A stretch of 64,000 nt of DNA from Bacteroidota bacterium. GTDB taxonomy: Bacteria; Bacteroidota; Bacteroidia; Bacteroidales; UBA10428. Made by a program: the position numbers and the translations under genes. Location of the stretch: the NCBI GenBank assembly GCA_016699695.1, contig CP065006.1:620001-684000 (forward strand), in the 5' to 3' direction. Shown here piece by piece: positions 7,930 to 18,428 of the stretch; the first letter of the stretch is position 1, and every line of letters starts with the position of its first letter. The notes below the pieces were generated by a model that did not search any database, was not told the DNA's origin, and saw only the letters and a program-made list of their open reading frames with translations.

Positions 7930-10900
7930 ATGAAAACGAGCAAATCTTATATCGATGGTTTAAGAAGTATTATTTCTAAATCCTTTTTTTTATTTGTCCT
8001 TATTTTCATTACTTCTACAGATTGTTTCGGAGATACAGTTAGTGATAGTGTTGCAGCTAATGTAGCTAAGAACTTCTTTTTCGAAAGCATCCTGTCCAAT
8101 ACCAAGATATCGACTAAAGCTGTTCCTGTAATTTCCAAAATTACAACGGTATGGGATGAAAATGTCCCTTCCTATTATGTTTTCAATTTTGGGGAAAATA
8201 ACGGATTTGTAATTGTTTCTGCTGAAGATGCTGTTTATCCCATTTTGGGATATTCTTTTACCGGGCATTTTACCGGTTCGTCTCCAACTGTAAAAAATTG
8301 GATGGAAAATTACAAAAAGCATATAAAATTAGCACGGACAAACCAACAACTAAAACAGAATGTATCTAAGGATTGGCAAAAATACGAAACCAAATCTGAT
8401 TTAAAATCAGCAGTTACACCAAGCAATCCTTTGGTTGGGCCCCTTCTTGCCACCACCTGGAGTCAGGAATTCCCATATAATAGTCTTTGTTGTCCAAATG
8501 ATGTAAATCATCCTGGTCAGAAACCATATGTTGGTTGTGTTGCAGTGTCAATGGGACAAGTAATGAAGTATTTCGGTTATCCAACAACCGGACAAGGAAG
8601 CAGGACATATACCGATCCACAATCGCCCGATATTAATTGCAATCCTGGCGGAATGGAATTAACCTGGGGTATGCAATCTGTTAATTTTGCGAATGCAAAT
8701 TACAATTATGCCAACATGCCGAATTCTATATCAACGAATAATGATGCAGTAGCAACCCTGCTATACCATTGTGGCGTGAGTGTTGAAATGAATTATGGAG
8801 GTTTTTGCACTCAAGGTTCAAGTTCTGGTAATGGCATTCTTTGTCTTGCTTTAAAACAATATTTCAACTATTCTGCTTCAGCACAAATTGTTAATAAATC
8901 AAATTATTCAGATGCCCAGTGGGTGCAATTGTTAAAATCAGAAATAAGTTATTCAAGACCTATAGTTTATGGCGGTTCTGGTGCATCGGGTGGGCACTCC
9001 TGGGTTTGCGATGGTTTTGATGCTTTATCTAATTTCCACATGAACTGGGGTTTCGGTGGTAACGACGATGGCTGGTACTATATTTTAAGTTTAACCCCAT
9101 CTTCAATTCCTGGCGGGTTTCCTAACTCTAACTCAGCAGTAATAGGCATAAATCCTCCAGCTTCATTACCTCCGGTTCCTTCTAACCTGGCTTCCAGCAA
9201 TAATACTACTGAAGGTTTTACAATATCATGGACAGCCTCAACAGGGGCAACAAGTTACAATGTATATTTTAATGGTGTAAAATATTCCACTGCATCTAAT
9301 TCATATACATTTAGTGGTTTATCTTCTGGCACATCCTACCCTGTTTCGGTTAGTGCTCAAAACAGCATAGGGGAGTCAGGTAAAATTAGCATTACACCTA
9401 TGACTGTTCCTTTAGCCCCAAAATATTTCGTGGGTATCGAACATAGCCCAACATGGGTTACATTATCATGGACCCCTTCTTATGGGGCAACAACCTATTA
9501 CGTAAGCTGGGGCGGTGGATCTTCTATGCTATCTACCTCTGCCACTACCACAGAAGTGTATGGCCCAAATTTGAATAGTACAGTGTATAAATTGTGGGCT
9601 GCAAACAGCGGAGGATCATCGTCAAAAGTTATTTTAGAAAACATAAATATACCCGTTGCCCCACTGCCACCTTCATCCCTCACCATTGGTAGTGTTACAA
9701 GTTCGGGGTTTAGTATATCCTGGCCCGCTTCTACTTCAGGCGCCACCGGTTACTACGTGTATTTAAACGGAACAAAATATACTGCCGCTTCTACATCTTA
9801 CACCTTTAGCGGTTTATCATCCGGTACAAGCTTTTCGGTTTCCGTTTCGGCCTATAACAGCGTTGGCGAATCTGAAAAAACCAGCACATCGGTTAAAACT
9901 CCACCTGCTGCACCCACTAACTTTACTGCTGTTGTTCACTCTGGCACATGGGTTACTTTATCCTGGACAGCCTCATTTGGAGCTACAAACTACAATATTC
10001 AATTTGGCACTAGTATGCAAATCACTACTGGAACAAGCATAGAAATTTTCACTTCAAACGCGAATACACTGCTATTCACTCTTTGGGCTACAAACAGCGG
10101 AGGTTCTTCGCCCCCGGTTATTTTGAATTTAAGCCCACCCAACGCCCCAACACCATTAACTGTTGGAAATATTTCAACTACAGGTTTTATTGTTTCTTGG
10201 CCCGCTTCTACTTCAGGGGCAACGGGTTATTATGTTTATTTAAATGGAACAAAATATACTACATCTTCTACATCGTACACTTTTAGCGGTTTATCATCAG
10301 GTACAAGCTATTCGGTTTCAGTTTCTGCGTATAACAATGCCGGAGAATCTTTAAAAACAAGCACTTCTGTTATAACATTGCCTGCTGCCCCTTATGCAAA
10401 AGCAGCTACGAGTGTTACCGCGAGTTCATTTACTGTAAACTGGGACCCCGTGCCAGGTGCTAATGGTTATGTGCTGGACATATCGAAACAAAGTAATTTT
10501 TCATGCTTTGTTCAAGGCTACAACAATACAAGCACTTCGCAATTTACCGGGAACCCGAATGGGTCGGTTGTTGTATATATTAATATAACTGCAAACACCA
10601 CCTATTATTATCGTTTGCGCAGTGTAAATGCTTCGGGGCAATCGGCCAATTCTAATACCATCAGCGTATTAACATCTAATGCATTGCCCGCTGCCCCTGT
10701 TGCAAAAGCAGCTACGAATGTTACTGCAATTTCATTTACTGTAAACTGGGATCCTGTGTCTGGTGCCAATGGTTATGTGCTGGATATATCAAAACAAAGC
10801 AATTTTTCAACCTTTGTCCCAGGGTACAACAATGCAAGCACTTCGCAATTTACCGGAAACCCGAATGGGTCTGTTATTGTTTATAGCAATATAACTGTAA

Positions 10901-11349
10901 ATACACCCTATTATTATCGTTTGCGCAGTGTAAATGCTTCGGGGCAATCGACCAATTCAAATATCATTAGTTTATTAACACTGCCAAGTGGCTTAATGGT
11001 ATCTAGGAATGATATGCAAGATTATTCTTTAGCAATTAACTCAGCAAATGTTAGAGATTTATCTTTAGATACACATAATCAAAATGCAAATAATTTGCTT
11101 TTAAATTCCTCATGGGGTGAATTTTACCTGTTTCCTAATCCAGTTAGTAATTTATTAACTATAAATTCATCATTTGATTTTAATGAATTACAAGCAAGCA
11201 TTTACAGTATCGATGGCAAGCTGGTAATTACTAAAATGGTAAGCTCCGATAACCCTTCGTTGGAAACCGGCAGTTTGATCAAAGGAATATATTATATAGG
11301 GCTTTCTGATGGGCGTACTGCAACTATTTTGAAATTTATTAAAGAATAA
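7930..11349 (+). CDS. C10 family (streptopain-like) cysteine protease with FN3-like repeats and T9SS sorting domain
   Basis: 1,139 residues. After a signal peptide (about 1-35) comes a Spi_C10-type propeptide (about 40-130, including GFVIVSAEDAVYPILGY) and a peptidase C10 domain (about 155-410). The nucleophile is the Cys in VGCVAVSMGQVMKYF and the catalytic His sits in ASGGHSWVCDGFD, followed by NFHMNWGFGG. Seven FN3-like repeats follow in the order A-B-A-B-A-C-C, and the last about 75 residues are a type A T9SS C-terminal domain (LFPNPVSN, KLVITK, GIYYIGLSDG). The protein should be exported by Sec, moved across the outer membrane by T9SS and anchored or released. The propeptide suggests it is made as a zymogen. 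Confidence 0.93.
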   Translation: MKTSKSYIDGLRSIISKSFFLFVLIFITSTDCFGDTVSDSVAANVAKNFFFESILSNTKISTKAVPVISKITTVWDENVPSYYVFNFGENNGFVIVSAEDAVYPILGYSFTGHFTGSSPTVKNWMENYKKHIKLARTNQQLKQNVSKDWQKYETKSDLKSAVTPSNPLVGPLLATTWSQEFPYNSLCCPNDVNHPGQKPYVGCVAVSMGQVMKYFGYPTTGQGSRTYTDPQSPDINCNPGGMELTWGMQSVNFANANYNYANMPNSISTNNDAVATLLYHCGVSVEMNYGGFCTQGSSSGNGILCLALKQYFNYSASAQIVNKSNYSDAQWVQLLKSEISYSRPIVYGGSGASGGHSWVCDGFDALSNFHMNWGFGGNDDGWYYILSLTPSSIPGGFPNSNSAVIGINPPASLPPVPSNLASSNNTTEGFTISWTASTGATSYNVYFNGVKYSTASNSYTFSGLSSGTSYPVSVSAQNSIGESGKISITPMTVPLAPKYFVGIEHSPTWVTLSWTPSYGATTYYVSWGGGSSMLSTSATTTEVYGPNLNSTVYKLWAANSGGSSSKVILENINIPVAPLPPSSLTIGSVTSSGFSISWPASTSGATGYYVYLNGTKYTAASTSYTFSGLSSGTSFSVSVSAYNSVGESEKTSTSVKTPPAAPTNFTAVVHSGTWVTLSWTASFGATNYNIQFGTSMQITTGTSIEIFTSNANTLLFTLWATNSGGSSPPVILNLSPPNAPTPLTVGNISTTGFIVSWPASTSGATGYYVYLNGTKYTTSSTSYTFSGLSSGTSYSVSVSAYNNAGESLKTSTSVITLPAAPYAKAATSVTASSFTVNWDPVPGANGYVLDISKQSNFSCFVQGYNNTSTSQFTGNPNGSVVVYINITANTTYYYRLRSVNASGQSANSNTISVLTSNALPAAPVAKAATNVTAISFTVNWDPVSGANGYVLDISKQSNFSTFVPGYNNASTSQFTGNPNGSVIVYSNITVNTPYYYRLRSVNASGQSTNSNIISLLTLPSGLMVSRNDMQDYSLAINSANVRDLSLDTHNQNANNLLLNSSWGEFYLFPNPVSNLLTINSSFDFNELQASIYSIDGKLVITKMVSSDNPSLETGSLIKGIYYIGLSDGRTATILKFIKE
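9655..10975 (+). repeat. Internally duplicated FN3-coding repeats
   Basis: Within the protease gene, units at about 9655-9900 and 10135-10380 encode nearly the same sequence (GATGYYVYLNGTKYT, SYTFSGLSSGTS), and units at about 10381-10665 and 10684-10975 are nearly identical (ANGYVLDISKQSNFS, RLRSVNASGQS). The nucleotide similarity indicates recent duplication and makes the tract prone to recombination and assembly error. Confidence 0.85.
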
Positions 11350-11362
11350 CCATTGAAACGAT

Positions 11363-11399
11363 GAGGCTGTCAAAAAAATTAGGCAGCTTCTTTTTATTT
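11363..11399 (+). terminator. Rho-independent terminator
   Basis: A 9-bp stem with two G-U pairs (11363-11371 with 11382-11390) is followed by TTTTTATTT. It lies 13 nt after the protease stop codon. Confidence 0.7.
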
Positions 11400-11512
11400 A
11401 AAATATCTTGAGAATACAACCCAAATTGGAGTAAATGTTAATCAAAATGAATAACATTTTCAATACAGTGTTAAGGTATATTCTGTATTTACATTGTTAT
11501 AACATTTTAATA

Positions 11513-11555
11513 ACACACCAAAATAATGCATTGAAATATGATAAGCAAATAGTTA
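11513..11555. repeat. Dispersed repeat, left half
   Basis: Resembles 7656-7697: both share ACCAAAATA, TGCAT, GAAAT and ATAAGCAA in the same order and spacing. It is separated from its right half at 12008 by about 450 bp. Confidence 0.5.
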
Positions 11556-12007
11556 TATTTTTATGGCCAGCATTTATCGTATACGTTTAATTCGCAATGT
11601 CTATTTTGGATTCATTAAAAAACACCCCAAATCCAAAGGATTATTAAAATTATCTGGTTAAGGGGTTACATTGTTTTCTTAGGTTGAATAGACTGATTGA
11701 AAATCCTTTTAAAAAGCTTATCAATTTCTCATTTCGAAAGTGAAATGAAATAACATGAATTTTGCCATTACAAAATGAAATTTACTTAATCTATTTTAAT
11801 TCCTATTTATGAAGGAACTGAAGGCGATTTGCAAGTACTATTTAGCTATGCCTTCTCGATAAATCTATATACTTATTTATTTATGTTGTATTGAAATAAA
11901 TACAAGCTGAAAATATTTTACTGAGCTCTCATCACTCATGAATAAGATAAGTCATGCGTGTATATTCAGTTTGTTGGCCTACAAAGGGTAAAAAAACAAA
12001 TAAGCTT

Positions 12008-12059
12008 AGATTAACAGAACACAGTTCTCCGCATCATTTATTAATTTATAGTAATACAA
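12008..12059. repeat. Dispersed repeat, right half
   Basis: Matches 7703-7753 with few differences, including ACAGTTCTCCGCATCA followed by TTATTAATTTATAGTAATACA. It lies about 490 bp upstream of the susC-like start. Confidence 0.6.
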
Positions 12060-12550
12060 TTAATTAAAACAGCCCATTGATGCCGGCCAGAAGTAAAAAG
12101 TTCACTGAGCACGACAAGTGAACCTTTCCGAGATCAAACCTTTCGGTTATTATCACATTTCATCCTTTTTACAATAGCAGTTATTGATACCTTGTAGCCC
12201 TTATCATTTCCGCGAGTTATTATATATGATTTAGTCGCATATAAAAAGGTAATAAAAGCTTCTAATCGATTCAAATTGAGTAAAAAAACTATCCCTTCGA
12301 CTTCTGCCTTTGCCTAAAAACAATTAAATCGGCAATTCAGTACTTTCCATGAACTGCGAATTTAAAAATCATTCATTTTTTCCTTTCTCTTAAAATACTA
12401 AATACCTGTCATTTACAAATTATTGTTGAGGTGTTGTAGTATATTTTTTTTTGGCTTTTTTTGAATTGTGAAAGTATTGTATCAATTAATAGTTTAATTT
12501 TAAGGCAAGTGCTTATTAATTTTAGAGTCATAAATTTAAAATGTTACGCA

Positions 12551-15547
12551 ATGGCTAAAAACCTATTCATTCTTATCTTGCTTGTTTTTACAAGTGCCAC
12601 TAATTTGTTTGCACAACAATTCGAAGTGTCGGGACAAATAGTCGATGAGTTCAACGCCCCCTTACCAGGTGTTAGTGTGTATATAAAGAATACCACCGAA
12701 GGCACCATCAGCGACCTGGATGGCAACTATAAAATCCAGGCAACACTTAATAGTGTGTTGGTTGTTTCGATGGTGGGTATGCTGCAAGAAGAATTCCCCG
12801 TAACCGGCGATGCACAGCTAAACATTACTTTAATACGCGACATCGCAGAGCTCGAGGAGATTATTGTAGTGGGTTATGGAACCTTGAAAAAGAGCGATTT
12901 AACAGGTGCTGTAGCCAAAGTGGAAGGCTCAGACATGGTTAAAATTACTTCCAGTAACCCCATGCAGAGTCTGCAGGGTAAGGTAACTGGCATGCAAGTA
13001 AGCAGCACTACAGGTGCTCCCGGAGCCGATGTGGTAGTGCGTATCAGAGGGGTGGGCACTTTTAATACAAATAAACCAATCTATGTAGTTGATGGAGTCA
13101 TTTCTAACGATATTAACTTTATTAATACTGGTGATATCGAGTCGGTCGAAGTGCTTAAGGATGCCTCGGCTACTGCCATTTATGGCTCGCGCGGTTCGAA
13201 CGGCGTGATCATGGTTACCACCAAAACTGGCAAAAAGGGCGGAGGTCCTACTCAGTTCAATTACAATGGCGAGGTTGGCATTCAGGTTCTTACCACTAAA
13301 ATCGATTTGCTGAATGGTAAAGAATATGGCGATTATACCAACAAAATAAGTTTTGAATACCCTAATACCGAAAAACTACCCAACACCGACTGGCAGGACT
13401 TGATTTTTAAACCTGCAGGCATTATGAACCATCAGTTTTCGGCCGCAGGCAGTACCGAAAAAACCAATTACTACCTCAGTGTGGGCTATTTTAAACAAGA
13501 GGGTATCATCGAAAAATCATCCTACGAGAGACTCACCATTCGTTTAAACAATACTTATAAACTTACCGATTTTGTTGATTTGGGCAATAACTTTACTATC
13601 ACCCCTTATAAACAACAATTTGCCCCTAACGTAACCTACAATGCTTACAGGGCGGATCCCACTCTTTTGCCCTATCGCGAAGATGGAGACTTTGCCGGTG
13701 TGCCAGGGGTAGGCAACCCTTTGGCCGACATTGCACATTCCAACAATTACGACAATGCAGTGCGAGCGCTTGGAAACTTGTTTATTCAGGCTACCCTGTT
13801 TAAAAATTTCACCTTCAGGAGCAGTTACGGCATCGATGGACTCTACAAAAAGAACGAAAACTTTACCCCTGCCTATAGTGTGCTCTACTACAATGGAGAT
13901 GAGTCGATGCAAACCAACCCTACCAGTGACCTGGGTAAAACTACTACTGATCAATTTACTTGGATTTGGGAAAATACACTCTCTTTTATAAGAGATTATG
14001 ATAAACACTCCATCAATGTAGTTGCCGGCTACACCATGCAAAACTCCCGTTCGGAATTTTTAAAGTTAGAAGGTGAAAATATTATTCGCGACGGGGAAGA
14101 CTTCTGGTACTTATACCCCGCCTACATGACCCCAGGTAAGATAACAACAGATTTCTTTAAAAACGAAGTTGATGCCGATTTCTATTATTCAATGATCTCT
14201 TACCTTTTCCGGGCTAACTATACCTACAATGACAAGTATATTCTTACAGCAACCTTCCGCCGCGATGGCTCGTCGAAATTTAGCGAAGAAAACAGGTATG
14301 GAAATTTCCCCTCCTTTGCGGCAGGCTGGAACATAGCAGAAGAGGCTTTTATGGAATCACTTCCCTTTATATTCAGCATGAAACTAAGGGCAAGTTGGGG
14401 ACAGATAGGTAACGAAAAAATTCCCTATACCAGCCAATACTCACTTACGGAAAACTCTTTTGCTGTATTAGGACCGGACGAGGTTGCCTATCCGGGAACA
14501 ACTTATGCTAAAAACGGGAACCCTAATCTGGTTTGGGAAACCACCACGCAAACAGACATAGGATTGGAAATAAGCACCTTTCAGGGAAAATTAAGCGGCG
14601 AATTTGATTTCTACCACCGTGTTACCGACGATATTATTGTAGAATTGAGTACTCCAGGACACATGGGAAACGGACCAAATTCAAAAGTACGTTACAATGC
14701 TGGTGAAGTATTAAATTATGGCTTCGAAGGAGCCATTAACTGGCGCGAAAAACGCGGCGATTTTGGTTACGGAGTAGGTTTTACTGCCACCACTGTGCAC
14801 AACGAAGTTTTAAAAGTGGGTGGCAACAGTGGAATAGATTCAGTGCTCTTCGCCGGAGATGTAAATGGATTTGCTTCTAGAACCATAAAGGGTTTACCGA
14901 TTGGTTCATTTTATGGGTTCCAAACCGATGGCCTTTTTCAGACACAGGAAGAACTTGATTCTTACCCACACGATGGGCTGGCAGGCTTAGGAGATTTGCG
15001 CCGTGTGGATGTGAACAAAGATGGAATAATCAATAGCAATGACCGTACTTACATAGGTTCACCAATTCCCACCTTCATATTTGGATTCAATCTCGAACTT
15101 ACCTATAAGAATTTTGATTTTTCAGCTCTCGTTCAAGGCCAAACTGGAAGTAAAATACTCAATGCAAAAGAGAGTATAAGACCCGATAAATACAATTTTG
15201 AAAAACACGTAGTCGATGCCTGGACTGGTCCGGGTACTACCAACACCGAACCAAGGGCCTCGTGGGGCGGATACAATTATATGACTTCCGATTTTATATT
15301 ACAGGATGCATCTTTTATACGATTGCGCAGCATGGTGTTAGGTTATACCCTGCCTGTTGAACTCACTAGCAAAGCAAAAATCAACAAAATGCGCCTGTAT
15401 GTGAAGGGAGATAATATCTACACACTTACCAAATTTACAGGATACAGTCCTGACATTGCCAGTGAAAACTCATTAGAAAATGCAATTGATAGGGGCACTT
15501 ATCCTATACCTGCTGTTTACTCCTTTGGTATCAACTTAAGCTTTTAA
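12551..15547 (+). CDS. SusC/RagA-family TonB-dependent outer-membrane transporter
   Basis: 998 residues from the ATG at 12551, chosen because it opens directly on a signal peptide ending LFA before QQF; an in-frame ATG at 12461 would add 30 residues without signal character. The mature N-terminus is a carboxypeptidase-D-like regulatory domain (GQIVDEFNAPLPGVSVYIK), followed by a TonB-box/plug region (EEIIVVGYGTLKKSDLTGAV, YGSRGSNGVIMVTTK) and a 22-strand barrel ending in a typical terminal strand (VYSFGINLSF). It imports oligosaccharides released at the surface, in complex with the SusD protein encoded 2 nt downstream. It is the first gene of the PUL operon. Confidence 0.97.
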   Translation: MAKNLFILILLVFTSATNLFAQQFEVSGQIVDEFNAPLPGVSVYIKNTTEGTISDLDGNYKIQATLNSVLVVSMVGMLQEEFPVTGDAQLNITLIRDIAELEEIIVVGYGTLKKSDLTGAVAKVEGSDMVKITSSNPMQSLQGKVTGMQVSSTTGAPGADVVVRIRGVGTFNTNKPIYVVDGVISNDINFINTGDIESVEVLKDASATAIYGSRGSNGVIMVTTKTGKKGGGPTQFNYNGEVGIQVLTTKIDLLNGKEYGDYTNKISFEYPNTEKLPNTDWQDLIFKPAGIMNHQFSAAGSTEKTNYYLSVGYFKQEGIIEKSSYERLTIRLNNTYKLTDFVDLGNNFTITPYKQQFAPNVTYNAYRADPTLLPYREDGDFAGVPGVGNPLADIAHSNNYDNAVRALGNLFIQATLFKNFTFRSSYGIDGLYKKNENFTPAYSVLYYNGDESMQTNPTSDLGKTTTDQFTWIWENTLSFIRDYDKHSINVVAGYTMQNSRSEFLKLEGENIIRDGEDFWYLYPAYMTPGKITTDFFKNEVDADFYYSMISYLFRANYTYNDKYILTATFRRDGSSKFSEENRYGNFPSFAAGWNIAEEAFMESLPFIFSMKLRASWGQIGNEKIPYTSQYSLTENSFAVLGPDEVAYPGTTYAKNGNPNLVWETTTQTDIGLEISTFQGKLSGEFDFYHRVTDDIIVELSTPGHMGNGPNSKVRYNAGEVLNYGFEGAINWREKRGDFGYGVGFTATTVHNEVLKVGGNSGIDSVLFAGDVNGFASRTIKGLPIGSFYGFQTDGLFQTQEELDSYPHDGLAGLGDLRRVDVNKDGIINSNDRTYIGSPIPTFIFGFNLELTYKNFDFSALVQGQTGSKILNAKESIRPDKYNFEKHVVDAWTGPGTTNTEPRASWGGYNYMTSDFILQDASFIRLRSMVLGYTLPVELTSKAKINKMRLYVKGDNIYTLTKFTGYSPDIASENSLENAIDRGTYPIPAVYSFGINLSF

Positions 15548-15549
15548 TT

Positions 15550-17037
15550 ATGAAAATGAATTATTTAAAATATAACCAACTGTTTTTGGTTGTTCTGCTA
15601 AGCCTTTTCGTTTCATGCGAAGATTTTCTAGAGAAAACCCCGCAGGGGAATCTTACTCAGGAAACCTTTCCGGTAAGTGCCTCTGATGCCTTATTGGCCG
15701 TCAATGCCTGCTACGCCCAATTGCGCGCTGGCGACTTTAATTCAGGCTTGTTCCCTTTAACCGACATCATGTCGGACGATGCCTACAAAGGCAGCAACGA
15801 AGGCGACCAGGCAACAACAATAGGCCCCTACAATACTTTTACTTTTACAACCACTTCAGATCAACTTAAGAACTGGTGGCCTGCGCTCTACAAAGGTGTT
15901 AAAACTACCAATGTTGTGCTCGAAAAGGTGCCTGCCATCAGCATGGACGAAGGTTTAAAAAGCAGGTACCTTGGCGAAGCAAGCTTTTTAAGAGCTTTGT
16001 TTTATTTCGACCTGGTAAGGGCATGGGGAGGCGTTCCGCTGATTACTGGGCTAAACCCACCACTCGAACTGGCACGTGCATCGAAAGCAGAGATTTATAA
16101 CCAGATTAAAACTGACCTGAGGTTCTCCATTGCCCACCTGACCGAGAAAAGCGAATTGGGAACCAAGGACTTAGGCAGGGCCACTACCGGTGCTGCAAAA
16201 GCCCTGTTGGCCAAAGTATTTCTTTTCGAAGGTAATTTCGACAGCTGCGAATACTATGCCCTACAGGTAATTGAATCGACAGAATATGGCTTAGAACCTT
16301 TATTTACCGATGCCAGCAGCATCAACGGCGAACATGGTATAGAATCGGTATTTGAGGTAGGTGCTCAGGGTGTAGAAGCCGCTACCGGAAACTCGTTTGC
16401 CAACGTGCAAGGTGTACGCGGCAACCCAAACCGTGGCTGGGGATTTAACAGACCCTCGTTAGACTTGCGTGCCCTGTTCGAAACAGGCGACCCCAGGTTA
16501 AAAGGTACCATTATCGACCTGGGAGATGTACTCGATGGCATTACCATTGCAGGCGATGGAGATACACCCGATATTACCGAGGATAGTGAAGGCAATGTGA
16601 TAGAAATTGAATGCTATAACCGCAAAGTATGGACTCCCGGCACTACCGTACCGCCCCAATTTGGCCATAACAGAAGAATCATACGCTATGCCGATGTGTT
16701 GCTGATGGCCGCAGAAGCCTTGAACGAGAATGACAAACCCGCCCAGGCCCTTATCTACCTAAACCTTGTAAGAGAAAGAGCCCGCGAAGGGAACAACAGC
16801 ATTTTACCGGATGTAAACACTACCGATAAAAACCAGCTGCGTGATGCCATTCTTCTCGAACGCCGCATGGAACTGGCCCTGGAAGGTCACCGCTTCTGGG
16901 ATCTGGTGCGCACCGGCAAGGCTGCTGAAGTGCTTGGACCCCTTGGCTTTGTAACCGGCAAACACGAGCTTTTCCCCATACCCCAAAACGAAATTGACCT
17001 TTCGCAGGGGGCTTTAACACAAAACCCTAACTGGTAA
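15550..17037 (+). CDS. SusD/RagB-family outer-membrane glycan-binding lipoprotein
   Basis: 495 residues with lipobox FVSC followed by EDFLEKTPQGNLT, the usual start of mature SusD proteins. The N-terminal half contains TPR-like helices (LGEASFLRALFYFDLVRAWG is the family hallmark) and the C-terminal RagB/SusD region ends with RRMELALEGHRFWDLVRTG. It forms the lid of the SusC channel and helps capture glycan chains. The gene starts 2 nt after the SusC stop, so the two are translationally linked. Confidence 0.97.
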   Translation: MKMNYLKYNQLFLVVLLSLFVSCEDFLEKTPQGNLTQETFPVSASDALLAVNACYAQLRAGDFNSGLFPLTDIMSDDAYKGSNEGDQATTIGPYNTFTFTTTSDQLKNWWPALYKGVKTTNVVLEKVPAISMDEGLKSRYLGEASFLRALFYFDLVRAWGGVPLITGLNPPLELARASKAEIYNQIKTDLRFSIAHLTEKSELGTKDLGRATTGAAKALLAKVFLFEGNFDSCEYYALQVIESTEYGLEPLFTDASSINGEHGIESVFEVGAQGVEAATGNSFANVQGVRGNPNRGWGFNRPSLDLRALFETGDPRLKGTIIDLGDVLDGITIAGDGDTPDITEDSEGNVIEIECYNRKVWTPGTTVPPQFGHNRRIIRYADVLLMAAEALNENDKPAQALIYLNLVRERAREGNNSILPDVNTTDKNQLRDAILLERRMELALEGHRFWDLVRTGKAAEVLGPLGFVTGKHELFPIPQNEIDLSQGALTQNPNW

Positions 17038-17088
17038 GCAAAAAAAAATAACACCCCATATTGATTATTCACTTAAAATTGATGAACT

Positions 17089-18354
17089 ATGAAAAAAAAT
17101 GTGTTTTATTTTAGTCTGATTGGTATCGCAATTGGTGCCATGCTCTTTACCACTTCCTGCAAGGATGATCCAGAAGATCCCACGGCATTAACTCTTACCA
17201 CACTGGTAGCCGGAGATATTGATCTAAACGGTGCCACAGCCCCTAGCAATGTACCATGGAAAGCAGGTGAATTGGTTATCACCGCTACCTTCGCTACTGC
17301 TGTTGATGATGCTACTGCTACTGCTGCAAACATCTCTTTGGTTCGGGATTATGACGATGCCGTGATCGATTGTGACATTGAAGTAAGCGGTGCAGTCATT
17401 ACCATCACCCCGACAGTAGCTTTAACCGGTGGAGCAAAGTTTCTCCTAAGCTTCGAAACTGGATTAAAAGCAACCAACGGCCAGGTGCTGGGCGCAGAAA
17501 TTCTGCGAGTCTTCACTTGTGAAGGCGGGTTTCTCCCCGATCCTATAGCATATTGGACGTTCGAAGACAATGCCGACGATCAGGTTGGTGATTGGAATTC
17601 CAATGCCCAAGTCGCTATTGACTATGTTGCTGGTCGAAGTACAGCTTCAGGAAAAGCAGCCGCTTTCAACGGCACAACCAGTATCATAGAAATTCCGAAT
17701 GGTGACGAATTAATGGCTACATCGGATTTTACTCTGAATTTCTGGGTTAAAGCAGAAGAATCAGGAAAGGGACATTTTATTATTGGTTTGGCTGCATTTA
17801 AGGGATTCCAGTTTGAATTAGCAGCGGATTTTACGAATTTTAAAATGCCTGTTCAGTATGAATTTGGCGATGGTACTACCGGAACTGGTGGAGACCTTGG
17901 TTATAACGGTGATGGCAAAACAAAGGATAATGGCGGATGGAGAGGTACTGTTTTTAATAAGGAGAGTACTACTCTTGCTGAAGTGTTAAAAAATAAATGG
18001 GTGATGATTACCTATGTGTATAATAGCACACTTAAACAAAGAATGATGTTTTTAAATGGTGAACTCGTGATAAAGCAAGATTTCACCTTATACATTGATG
18101 ATGAAGGTAATCCATGGAATGAAACAACTATAGTTGGACTTAAATATGGAGGTACACCACCTGATGTTCTTCCTGAACTGGCCTTTGGCTTTATTCAATC
18201 TCGCGGAGGTACTATGTGGGATGCCGAACCTTGGGGGGGTTATGATATTCCTGGAGCTAACCACTTTCAAGGTCAGCTAGATGATGTCAGTATCCATCAC
18301 ATAGCTGTTACAGAAGACCAAGTACTGTTGATGTACAATTCTTCAAAACCTTAA
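17089..18354 (+). CDS. LamG-domain surface lipoprotein, candidate surface glycan-binding protein
   Basis: 421 residues. Lipobox TTSC is followed by KDDPED, a strong Bacteroidota surface-export signal. Residues about 35-140 resemble a bacterial Ig-like (Big_5-type) domain, similar in layout to the N-terminus of the next gene product. Residues about 150-420 form a concanavalin-like LamG domain (IAYWTFEDNADDQVGDWNS, FTLNFWVKAEESGKG, GQLDDVSIHHIAVTEDQV). No hydrolase residues are evident. Position directly after SusC/SusD is where PULs usually encode surface glycan-binding proteins, so it probably holds the polymer at the cell surface. Confidence 0.8.
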   Translation: MKKNVFYFSLIGIAIGAMLFTTSCKDDPEDPTALTLTTLVAGDIDLNGATAPSNVPWKAGELVITATFATAVDDATATAANISLVRDYDDAVIDCDIEVSGAVITITPTVALTGGAKFLLSFETGLKATNGQVLGAEILRVFTCEGGFLPDPIAYWTFEDNADDQVGDWNSNAQVAIDYVAGRSTASGKAAAFNGTTSIIEIPNGDELMATSDFTLNFWVKAEESGKGHFIIGLAAFKGFQFELAADFTNFKMPVQYEFGDGTTGTGGDLGYNGDGKTKDNGGWRGTVFNKESTTLAEVLKNKWVMITYVYNSTLKQRMMFLNGELVIKQDFTLYIDDEGNPWNETTIVGLKYGGTPPDVLPELAFGFIQSRGGTMWDAEPWGGYDIPGANHFQGQLDDVSIHHIAVTEDQVLLMYNSSKP

Positions 18355-18428
18355 TACCGATTTAAAAGTAATCTTCATAATTGTTCTTAGTTAGGTTTAC
18401 TTTATCTAGTAGGCGGTTTATTTAAATA

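Larger units (their letters stand above)
11350..12550. other. Long intergenic region upstream of the PUL
   Basis: About 1.2 kb of A/T-rich DNA between the protease and susC-like genes. It holds the protease terminator and the two separated halves of the dispersed repeat. It must also contain the PUL promoter; a weak candidate is TTGTTG at 12423 with TATATTTT at 12440. A stretch at 12234-12255 (GTCGCATATAAAAAGG) loosely resembles 4054-4072. No credible gene was seen. Confidence 0.6.

Noticed and set aside
12461..12550. Earlier in-frame start for the susC-like gene
   Set aside because: The added 30 residues lack signal character, while the ATG at 12551 starts a normal signal peptide.
13544..14041. 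165-codon minus-strand frame inside the susC-like gene
   Set aside because: Lies wholly within a well-supported outer-membrane transporter gene and has no recognisable motif.
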